A DNA stretch of 17,888 nt from Actinomycetota bacterium (GTDB lineage: Bacteria > Actinomycetota > Thermoleophilia > Gaiellales > Gaiellaceae). Location: the NCBI GenBank assembly GCA_013696185.1, contig JACCZA010000013.1, positions 1-17,888 on the forward strand, given 5' to 3'. The translations under genes and the position numbers were made by a program. Positions 7,676 to 13,380 of this stretch are shown piece by piece. The notes under the pieces were generated by a model that was not told the origin of the DNA, did not search any database, and saw only the letters and a list, made by a program, of their open reading frames with translations. Numbering within the stretch: position 1 is the stretch's first letter; every line of letters begins with the position of its first letter.

Positions 7676-8236
7676 ATGGTTCCCGAGGCGCAGTTGAGGG
7701 ACGACGGTGCCGGCCTCGCGCCCGCGAGCGCCGGCTGGTTCGTGCTGAACGCGCGCGACGCGCGCTGGTTCCACCGACCCGGCCGCGGCGACAGCGTGCC
7801 GCTGACGGGATGCGACGAGCTCGAGGCCGAGACGTACTTCCCGATGCTCGGCATGTCGATCCAGGTGCTCCCGCCGGGGGAGCCGAACGCGACGTACCAC
7901 TGGGAGACCGAGCAGGAGGACTTCCTCGTGCTCGCCGGCCGGGCGCTCCTGGTCGTCGAAGGACAAGGGAGACAGCTCGAGCAATGGGACTTCGTCCACT
8001 GCCCGCCCGAGACTCGGCACGCGTTCGTCGGCGTCGGTGACGAGCCGTGTGTGATTCTCGCCGCGTCGTCTCGGCAGTTCCAGAAGGACGGGCCGTGGGG
8101 CTTCTACTGTGCCGACGAGATCGCGCGCCGGTACAACGCGAGCGCGCCCGAGGACACCCAGGACGGCGACGTCGCGTACGGGCGGTTCCCGCCGTCTCGG
8201 CCGACGCGCTACCGGGACGGCTTGCTGCCGGACTGA
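7676..8236 (+). CDS. Cupin-domain protein of unknown substrate
   Basis: The 186-residue product has a single cupin beta-barrel core. Around residues 55-130 it reads MLGMSIQVLPPG, YHWETEQEDFLVLAGRALL and WDFVHCPPETRHAF. His75, Glu77 or Glu81, and His115 match the metal-ligand pattern of cupin motifs 1 and 2, so metal binding is likely. The C-terminal part (about 140-186) is hydrophilic, with GPWGFYCADEIARRYNA, and I recognise no domain there. Cupins include dioxygenases, isomerases and non-enzymatic sensors, so no reaction is assigned. The ATG at 7676 is chosen from the TATCAT seven bases upstream. It interrupts the otherwise conserved eno / ftsB-like order together with pyk and is probably transcribed separately. 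Family call good, function unknown. Confidence 0.85.
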   Translation: MVPEAQLRDDGAGLAPASAGWFVLNARDARWFHRPGRGDSVPLTGCDELEAETYFPMLGMSIQVLPPGEPNATYHWETEQEDFLVLAGRALLVVEGQGRQLEQWDFVHCPPETRHAFVGVGDEPCVILAASSRQFQKDGPWGFYCADEIARRYNASAPEDTQDGDVAYGRFPPSRPTRYRDGLLPD

Positions 8237-8243
8237 CCCCTTT

Positions 8244-8265
8244 CCCGGCGGGAGCAGGTCCCGGG
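8244..8265 (+). terminator. Weak hairpin after the cupin gene
   Basis: CCCGG (8244-8248) can pair with CCGGG (8261-8265), or alternatively CGGGA (8249-8253) with TCCCG (8259-8263) around a 5-base loop. Only five base pairs in either fold and no T tract. It lies between the cupin stop and the division-gene start; a terminator role is tentative. Confidence 0.25.
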
Positions 8266-8291
8266 CGCTTCGCCTCGAACGGTTCCTGACC

Positions 8292-8624
8292 GTGGCACGG
8301 CGACGACAGCAGCGGTCCGGGTGGAGTCGCCCGCGGACGATCAAGCGGCTGGTCGGCCTCGCCGCGCTCGCACTCGTCGCGTTCCTCTACCAGCAGCCGT
8401 TGCGCACCTATCTCGCAACGCGCGATGCCGTTGCCGCGCGGAGCACGGAGGTGCGCTCGCTCGCGGCGCAGAAGCGGCTGCTCGAGCGGCGGCTCGTGCT
8501 CGAGACGAGCGACGCGGCACTCGTCCGCGAGGCGCGGCGACGCCTCGGCTACGTCAGGCCCGGGGAGCGGCTCTTCATCGTGAAGGGCATCGACCGCTGG
8601 CGCCGTGCGCAGCACAAGCGCTGA
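8292..8624 (+). CDS. FtsB/DivIC-like septum formation initiator
   Basis: This 110-residue protein has the FtsB/DivIC layout: a short basic cytoplasmic N terminus (ARRRQQR), one transmembrane segment at about residues 20-35 (LVGLAALALVAFLY) and an extracytoplasmic heptad-rich helix from about 38 to 75 (RDAVAARSTEVRSLAAQKRL). The end, RRRLGYVRPGERLFIVKG, matches the typical C-terminal region of the family. Such proteins stabilise the FtsL/FtsQ division subcomplex. The GTG at 8292 is chosen because it precedes the basic segment and membrane helix; extending further upstream would run into the cupin gene. It sits between eno-linked genes and DUF501, exactly as in other Actinobacteria (Rv1024 next to Rv1025), which strengthens the call. 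No promoter of the leaderless type precedes it. Confidence 0.88.
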   Translation: MARRRQQRSGWSRPRTIKRLVGLAALALVAFLYQQPLRTYLATRDAVAARSTEVRSLAAQKRLLERRLVLETSDAALVREARRRLGYVRPGERLFIVKGIDRWRRAQHKR

Positions 8625-8649
8625 GGCCTCCGGAGCGCGGCCGCCGACG

Positions 8650-8655
8650 TACGAT
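8650..8655 (+). promoter_or_regulatory. -10-like element (TACGAT) for the DUF501 gene
   Basis: TACGAT ends six bases before the GTG at 8662, the same geometry as at pyk and the L,D-transpeptidase gene. It supports that GTG over the in-frame GTG at 8605, which lies inside the ftsB-like gene. Confidence 0.55.
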
Positions 8656-8661
8656 CGGAGC

Positions 8662-9153
8662 GTGGAGGACCGGGACGTGGTCGAGGCGCAGCTCGGCCGA
8701 CCGCCGCGGGCGCTCCGGCGCGCCGTGTGCCGGTGTCCCTGGGGGCGTCCCGCCGTGACCGAGCAGCATCCCTACGACGCGGCCGGGGAGCCGTTCCCGA
8801 CCACCTTCTACCTCACGTGCCCGCACCTCGTCTCGGCAGTCGCGAGGCTCGAGGCGGCCGGCGGCGTCGAGCGCTGGAGCGCTGCGGTCGCCCTCGAGCC
8901 CGTGCTGGCCGCGTCCGTCGAGCGCGCCGCCGAGGAGCAGCGGCGGGTGCGCCGGGCGCTCGCGGACGGACGCACCGGCCGGGACGAGGGTGCCTCGCTC
9001 GACTCCGGCATCGGCGGGTCGCAGCGTCCCGAGCGGCTCAAGTGCCTGCACGCCCACGTGGCCTTCGCCCTCGCTCGCCCGGGCTACGAGCTCGGCGATC
9101 GGGTGCTGGCCGAGCTCGGTGAGCTCTGGCCCTCCTCCTGTTGCAGCGGCTGA
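8662..9153 (+). CDS. DUF501 family protein
   Basis: This 163-residue protein is recognised as DUF501 from EAQLGRPPRALRRAVCRCP, GRPAVTEQHPYD, GEPFPTTFYLTCPHLV and, near the C terminus, GIGGSQRPERLKCLHAHVA. The function of the family is not established. Cysteines and histidines cluster in the conserved blocks (CRCP, TCPH, KCLHAH), which suggests metal binding, but this is inference. The last residues are SSCCSG, an unusual Cys pair that may not be family-wide. In many Actinobacteria DUF501 follows the FtsB-like gene and eno; in M. tuberculosis it precedes a Ppx/GppA phosphatase gene, which is absent here. The GTG at 8662 gives the family-typical N terminus and has TACGAT six bases upstream; the alternative GTG at 8605 would add 19 residues. 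Confidence 0.88.
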   Translation: MEDRDVVEAQLGRPPRALRRAVCRCPWGRPAVTEQHPYDAAGEPFPTTFYLTCPHLVSAVARLEAAGGVERWSAAVALEPVLAASVERAAEEQRRVRRALADGRTGRDEGASLDSGIGGSQRPERLKCLHAHVAFALARPGYELGDRVLAELGELWPSSCCSG

Positions 9154-9172
9154 CGGGAGCGCCGCCCGCCAG

Positions 9173-9178
9173 TAGCAT
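9173..9178 (+). promoter_or_regulatory. -10-like element (TAGCAT) before the 104-residue gene
   Basis: TAGCAT ends nine bases before the ATG at 9188, slightly further than at the other genes, so the transcript would begin at or within a few bases of the start codon. Confidence 0.4.
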
Positions 9179-9187
9179 CCCCGGCCG

Positions 9188-9502
9188 ATGTCGATCGGGT
9201 TCCACACGGCGCTGCAGGAGTGGAGCGAGAGCCGGCGCCGCCTGGAGGCCGAGGCGGCCGATCCCGTGCGCTACGCGCACCTTCTCCGGGCCGTCGAGGT
9301 GGTGACGGCGGAGCTGCGCAAGCGCGTCGGCCAGACGTTCACGCTCGACGAGCTCGCCGACGCCTACGCCGACGCGGACCGGTGGAGCCGCGACGCAGTC
9401 GAGACTGCGGCCGCCTTCGCGGGTTGGCCCCGGTGGCTGACGGTGGTCCAGGGCGCCGCGTTCCATCTGTACGCGCGCGGCGCGATCGACTACACGCCTT
9501 GA
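9188..9502 (+). CDS. Small conserved-looking protein of unknown function
   Basis: I do not recognise a named domain. The 104-residue product is soluble and predicted mostly helical, with a charged N-terminal half (WSESRRRLEAEAADP), a central HTH-like stretch (ELRKRVGQTFTLDELADAYADA) and an aromatic C terminus (WPRWLTVVQGAAFHLYARG). The phrase FTLDELADAY resembles helices that pack or recognise partners, but DNA binding is not supported by anything else. The reading frame has the codon use of its neighbours, a start with TAGCAT upstream, and a downstream gene that begins inside its stop codon, so it is very likely real. It occupies the position following DUF501, where mycobacteria carry a Ppx/GppA gene. 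It may act with the membrane protein encoded next. Confidence 0.8.
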   Translation: MSIGFHTALQEWSESRRRLEAEAADPVRYAHLLRAVEVVTAELRKRVGQTFTLDELADAYADADRWSRDAVETAAAFAGWPRWLTVVQGAAFHLYARGAIDYTP

Positions 9503-9738
9503 CGCCCGCCGGGCCGCGTGGCGAGCGCCGGCGCCCCAAGCGCCGGCGCAGCCGCTTCCTGCTGCGCACGGCGCTCGTGCTGGCCGCCGCGGGGCTCCTG
9601 TTCGGGCTCGGCATCGCGCTCGGCCGGACGCTCGAGGAGAATCGGCGACAGGAGGGACGAAGGACGCTCGTGCGCACGCTGCAGCCCGTAACCGTGGTGC
9701 CGGAGCCGGCCACGCTCACGGTCACCGTCAGCCGCTAG
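9499..9738 (+). CDS. Small single-pass membrane protein, TTG start
   Basis: The 79-residue product has a strongly basic N terminus (RGERRRPKRRRSRF), one hydrophobic segment at about residues 22-40 (LLRTALVLAAAGLLFGLGIALG) split by glycines, and an outside tail rich in Thr and Val ending in ATLTVTVSR. The positive-inside rule predicts a cytoplasmic N terminus. No functional domain is recognised. The only start that avoids a long overlap is the TTG at 9499, which forms a TTGA overlap with the stop of the previous gene, the same coupling geometry as the GTGA overlaps elsewhere. The hydrophobic segment and frame support a real gene; the TTG start is the weaker part of the call. Confidence 0.72.
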   Translation: MTPAGPRGERRRPKRRRSRFLLRTALVLAAAGLLFGLGIALGRTLEENRRQEGRRTLVRTLQPVTVVPEPATLTVTVSR

Positions 9739-9757
9739 GAGGCGCGTCCTCCGCCTC
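9739..9757. terminator. Possible bidirectional terminator between convergent genes
   Basis: GAGGCG (9739-9744) pairs with CGCCTC (9752-9757) around a 7-base loop, filling the 28-base gap between two convergent genes. A T tract is missing on both strands, so termination is plausible but unproven. Confidence 0.35.
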
Positions 9758-9766
9758 GGCGTCCGG

Positions 9767-10261
9767 CTAGAACTCCTCGCTCGCCTGCAGCAGTCCCGCG
9801 GCGATCACCGCGAGGGCGGCGGCGAGACTGATCCAGATGCCGATGCCACGACCGGCGGCGGGCTGGAAGGTGTCGGGAATCGAGATCAGCTGGATCAGCA
9901 CGAACACCGTCGCGCTCGAGCCGAGGAGGATCAGGACGAGGCTCTCGGGCACGCTCGCGGGCAGGTCGATGCCCGCCTGCCGCAGGGCCGCGAGGGCAAG
10001 GACGGCGAGTCCGACGAAGAACACGAGCTTTCCGAGCGTGCCGGTGTGCCAGCCGATCACGCTCAGGTTGAGGCCGACGCCGGAGCCTGCGTACCACCCC
10101 GTGAAGGCCGAGACGGCGAGGACGAGCCCCGACACCCACGCGAGTCGCTCGCCGAGCACCCAGAGCCCGGCGCCCGCCCGGCGCGTCACGAGGTCGAGGC
10201 CTCCCGGGGCAGGCGGGGGCGGGCTCGGCTGGGGCGGGGAGAGAGGATCGGGGGTCTGCAC
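9767..10261 (-). CDS. Four-helix membrane protein of unknown function
   Basis: The 164-residue product begins with a Pro-rich cytoplasmic stretch (PLSPPQPSPPPPAPGG) and then has about four hydrophobic segments: around residues 38-56 (WVSGLVLAVSAFTGWYAG), 76-92 (KLVFFVGLAVLALAAL), 106-126 (LVLILLGSSATVFVLIQLI) and 142-158 (IWISLAAALAVIAAGLL). I recognise no domain or catalytic motif. The start is a GTG at the right end. The upstream gene on the same strand stops 37 bases earlier, so the two probably form an operon. No convincing ribosome binding site precedes the GTG. Pro-rich tail plus four helices is common among uncharacterised actinobacterial membrane proteins; no function is proposed. Confidence 0.78.
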   Translation of the reverse strand: MQTPDPLSPPQPSPPPPAPGGLDLVTRRAGAGLWVLGERLAWVSGLVLAVSAFTGWYAGSGVGLNLSVIGWHTGTLGKLVFFVGLAVLALAALRQAGIDLPASVPESLVLILLGSSATVFVLIQLISIPDTFQPAAGRGIGIWISLAAALAVIAAGLLQASEEF

Positions 10262-10298
10262 GAGCGGGGAGTGTCGGCGATCCGGCCCGGACAGACCC

Positions 10299-10532
10299 TT
10301 ACAGCCCGAACAGGCGTTGCACTTGCTGCCAGATCGTCACGGTGAGGAGGATCGAGAGGGCGAGCAGGACGACCAGGGCCGTGACGAAGCGGAGGCCCGC
10401 GTAGCGCTGCGCCTGCTGGCGCTCGACCCGCGCCCGGCGTCGGGCGCGCTCACGCCGGTATGCCCGCTCGACCGCGCCCGGGTCGACCGGAGCCGGTTCC
10501 TCGGCCGCTCGGCGCCGTAGGGGCTCTGCCAT
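10299..10532 (-). CDS. Small single-pass membrane protein of unknown function
   Basis: The 77-residue product has a charged N-terminal half with an Arg-rich helix (about residues 20-46, including YRRERARRRARVERQQAQRY), one hydrophobic segment at about 49-67 (FVTALVVLLALSILLTVTIW) and the short tail QQVQRLFGL. Topology is probably N-in with almost nothing outside. I know no named family for it. The ATG is supported by TAGGAT exactly six bases upstream on the minus strand. It is the first gene of the minus-strand pair and diverges from the phosphatase gene, with 82 bases between the two starts. The coding call is good; the role is unknown. Confidence 0.78.
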   Translation of the reverse strand: MAEPLRRRAAEEPAPVDPGAVERAYRRERARRRARVERQQAQRYAGLRFVTALVVLLALSILLTVTIWQQVQRLFGL

Positions 10533-10538
10533 CCGCGC

Positions 10539-10544
10539 ATCCTA
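10539..10544 (-). promoter_or_regulatory. -10-like element (TAGGAT, minus strand) for the 77-residue gene
   Basis: Read on the minus strand, TAGGAT is followed by six bases and then the ATG at 10532, the leaderless geometry seen on the plus strand at other genes. It lies in the 82-base divergent intergenic region. Confidence 0.55.
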
Positions 10545-10594
10545 GACTCCTCAGCCACGCAGCGCGGGCGCCCTACGGGGCTCCTGGGCTTCGC

Positions 10595-10600
10595 CATACT
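10595..10600 (+). promoter_or_regulatory. Possible -10 element (CATACT) for the phosphatase gene
   Basis: CATACT lies 14 bases before the ATG at 10615 and is one base off TATACT. A transcript from it would have a leader of only a few bases. No -35 is apparent. It is the best candidate for driving the six-gene plus-strand cluster. Confidence 0.35.
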
Positions 10601-10614
10601 GACGCGACACGCGG

Positions 10615-13380
10615 ATGGAGACTGTCGTCGATCGGGTGGGTCCGAGCCGCGCAGGGGTCGGCTCGCCCGCGCCCTCGGTCGCCTCCGTGCTCGACCTCCT
10701 CGAGGCCGGCGGCCGGGCACTGCTCGACGAGCCCACGCTCGGGCGGGCGCTCGACGGCCTGGCCGCTGCGCTCGCCTCGGCGGTGCGGGCGGAGCTCGTC
10801 ACGATCCGCGTCCTCGACCCCGAGACCGACCGCCTTCGTGCCGACGTGGTCGCGAGCTCCTCCGCTGCGCTCGCCGCGGCGCTCGAGCGGACGAGCTTCC
10901 CGGCGGACGAGCTGCCTCTCGAGGCGACCGACGAGCGGGGCTCCCTGCCTCCGCCAGTGCGCTCGGCGGCGGGACGCCTGGGTGCCGGCGCGATCCTGCT
11001 CGTGCCGATCAGGCTGGACGGGGTGCCGGCCGCGAGCCTCGAGCTCGTGCGCGGACAGCCGGCATTCGACGCCGTCGAGAGGCGTATCGCGCGCGCCGCG
11101 GGTGACGGGATCTCGAGCGTGCTGCGCAGGTTCCGGCTCGAGCTCTCGGACGGCGACGAGGCGGAGCACGGCCGTCTCGAGCTCGCGGGGGAGGCGCTGG
11201 CCGCCGGCTCCGACGAGACCCGGACTGCGGCGGAGGTCGTCCGCGTCGCGGCCGAGGTGACGGGCGCCTGCACAGTCGTCCTCTGGCGCCGGGGGGCGGA
11301 CGGCTTGCCGCTCCCGGTGGCCTCGTTCCCCGGCGGAGCCGACACGCCACCCCCGAAGGAGCTCGACCGGCTGCGGGTCCTGGCGGAGCAGGCGCTCCCG
11401 GGCGGCACGGCTGAGGCAGCCCCGGCGGTGGGCGCGGTCGACACCGTGACCACGCTGCCGCTCGGCAGGCCGGCCCGCTGGGCGCTCCAGCTCGTCGCCG
11501 CGCCCGAGGCGTCAGTCACGGGGGAGCGACTGCGAGGCCTCACGCGCTTCGGCGTCCGTGCGGCCCACGCCCTTGCGGCCGGCGAGCGGGCACGGACGCT
11601 CGACCTCGAGCTCGAGCGGACGCAGGCGCTCCTCGCGGTCGTGGCGCAGGCGAGCTCCGAGCTCTCGCTCTCGCACACCCTGGAGACGGTCGTCGCGCGC
11701 GTCTCGGAGCTCTTCGGCACCGAGCGCGTCGGCGTCTACCTGCAGGAAGGCGGCCGCCTCTCCGCAGCCGCCGTGGGCACGTTGAACGGGCCGCACGAGC
11801 TCGTCGCGGAGCGGCTGCTCGAGCTCGCGCTCGGCCCGTTTCGGGGCGACGGCCTCGTGCTCGTTCGCAACGCGGCGCTCGACTGGCGCCTGCTCGGCCT
11901 CGGGCGGGCGCTCGAGGACGCCGGGATCGAGGCGATCGTGGCCGTCCCCCTCGTTCTGCCCGACGAGGCGACCGGCCTCCTGGCCGTCTACCCGCCGAGG
12001 GGCCGCTCGCTGACCGAGAACGAGTCGGCTCTGCTGATCGCGCTCGCGGGCCGCCTCGCCGTGGCCGTCCAGAATGCGCGCCTGCACGAGCGGGCGACCG
12101 CGCTCGGGGCCGAGCTCGAGGGTGCCCTGGCGGCCGAGCGACAGGCTGCGCGCCAGCTGGGCGCGCTCTACGAGATCTCGCGCTCGTTCACGCAGGACGT
12201 CTCGCTCGAGGCGACGCTCGAGGTCGTCGCCCGGGCCGTCGTCGACTTGCTCGGCATCGACGCCGCGCTCGTGCGCATGCCCGACGAGCGCGGGGAGCTG
12301 CTCGAGCCGAAGGCGGTGCACGTTGCGGACGAGCGCGTGCGCGAGGCGATCGAGCTCCTGCTCGCGCGCTCGCAGCCGCTCGCGAAGCTGCCCGGCCGGC
12401 GCCTGTTCCGCATGGGAAAGGCTTTCGTGCTCGATCCGGAGACGGCGGCGGCGACGGGTCCTGCGCACGAGGCGCTCGCGCCGTTTCTCGAAGCGGGTGG
12501 CAGCGCGGCCGTGCTGCCCATCGCCACCCCGACCGAGCTGCTGGGCACCCTGACGCTGCTCTCGCTCGATCGGGAGCGGCCGATCTCGGAGGAGATGGGC
12601 GCGGTCGGCTCCTCGCTCGCCGCCCAGGCCGCGCTCGCGCTCGTCCACGCGCGCCTCCTCGGCCAGCAGCGCCGCTTCGCCGAGTCGATGCAGCGCTCGC
12701 TGCTCCCGCGCTCGCGGCCCGAGGTATCGGGGCTCGAGATCGGCGAGGTGTACGAGTCCGCCGCGGCGGTCGAGGTCGGGGGCGACGTCTACGACTTCCT
12801 CGTGCTCGAGGACGGGCGCCTGGCCGTGGTGGTCGGCGACGTCGCGGGCCACGGGATCGACGCTGCCGCGGACATGGCGATGGCGAAGTTCGTGTTCCGC
12901 TCCCTGGCGCGCGAGCACCCCGAGCCGGGCGACTTCCTCCGAGCCGCGAACGAGGTCGTCTGCGACGAGATCGAGCCCGGCAAGTTCATCACGATGGTCT
13001 ACGTGACGATCGCGCTGGACCGCAGCAGCCTCTCGGCAGCGAGCGCCGGCCACCCGGCGCCGCGACTCGTACTGCCCGACGGAACGGTGCGCGAGCTGCC
13101 GGTCGGCGGGCTCGCGCTCGGCATCCAGGAGGAGCAGGACTACGGCGAGAGCAGCGTGGAGCTGCCGCCCGGGGCGAGCGTCGTCCTCTTCACCGACGGC
13201 GTGATCGAGGCCCGCCGCGACGGCGAGCTCTGGGGTTTCGAGCGACTCGACCGCGTCCTCGCAGAGCGTCGCGACCTGCCGCCCGCCGAGCTGGCGCGTG
13301 CGGTGCTGGATGCCTGCCGGGCCTTCGGCGGCGGCGAGCTGGACGACGACTGCGCGCTCGTCGTGATCAAGCGAACGTGA
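10615..13380 (+). CDS. Multi-GAF PP2C/SpoIIE-type serine phosphatase
   Basis: This 921-residue protein ends in a SpoIIE/RsbU-like PP2C phosphatase domain (about 695-920) with VGGDVYDFL (Asp724), VGDVAGHGIDAA (Asp742), SAGHPAPRLVLPDG, LFTDGVIEARR (Asp861) and DDDCALVV (910-912); the metal-binding Asp residues are all present. The family dephosphorylates anti-sigma-factor antagonists. Upstream I read four GAF-like sensor modules, roughly 20-165, 185-325, 335-490 and 510-675; the first two are the more divergent. A helix, HARLLGQQRRFAESMQRSLLP, links sensor and phosphatase. There is no transmembrane segment, so it is a cytosolic sensor. No anti-sigma kinase, STAS antagonist or sigma factor gene lies in the window, so its partner is unknown. 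Its stop overlaps the next start (GTGA). The phosphatase call is secure; the GAF count is by eye. Confidence 0.92.
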   Translation: METVVDRVGPSRAGVGSPAPSVASVLDLLEAGGRALLDEPTLGRALDGLAAALASAVRAELVTIRVLDPETDRLRADVVASSSAALAAALERTSFPADELPLEATDERGSLPPPVRSAAGRLGAGAILLVPIRLDGVPAASLELVRGQPAFDAVERRIARAAGDGISSVLRRFRLELSDGDEAEHGRLELAGEALAAGSDETRTAAEVVRVAAEVTGACTVVLWRRGADGLPLPVASFPGGADTPPPKELDRLRVLAEQALPGGTAEAAPAVGAVDTVTTLPLGRPARWALQLVAAPEASVTGERLRGLTRFGVRAAHALAAGERARTLDLELERTQALLAVVAQASSELSLSHTLETVVARVSELFGTERVGVYLQEGGRLSAAAVGTLNGPHELVAERLLELALGPFRGDGLVLVRNAALDWRLLGLGRALEDAGIEAIVAVPLVLPDEATGLLAVYPPRGRSLTENESALLIALAGRLAVAVQNARLHERATALGAELEGALAAERQAARQLGALYEISRSFTQDVSLEATLEVVARAVVDLLGIDAALVRMPDERGELLEPKAVHVADERVREAIELLLARSQPLAKLPGRRLFRMGKAFVLDPETAAATGPAHEALAPFLEAGGSAAVLPIATPTELLGTLTLLSLDRERPISEEMGAVGSSLAAQAALALVHARLLGQQRRFAESMQRSLLPRSRPEVSGLEIGEVYESAAAVEVGGDVYDFLVLEDGRLAVVVGDVAGHGIDAAADMAMAKFVFRSLAREHPEPGDFLRAANEVVCDEIEPGKFITMVYVTIALDRSSLSAASAGHPAPRLVLPDGTVRELPVGGLALGIQEEQDYGESSVELPPGASVVLFTDGVIEARRDGELWGFERLDRVLAERRDLPPAELARAVLDACRAFGGGELDDDCALVVIKRT

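Noticed and set aside
5927..8344. Long minus-strand frame (805 codons) opposite eno, pyk and the cupin gene
   Set aside because: Antisense shadow of known enzymes; composition is Arg/Asp/His-biased and no motif is visible.
9188..9502. DNA-binding regulator call for the 104-residue protein based on its HTH-like stretch
   Set aside because: Only a vague helix pattern; no recognised HTH family signature and no operator evidence.
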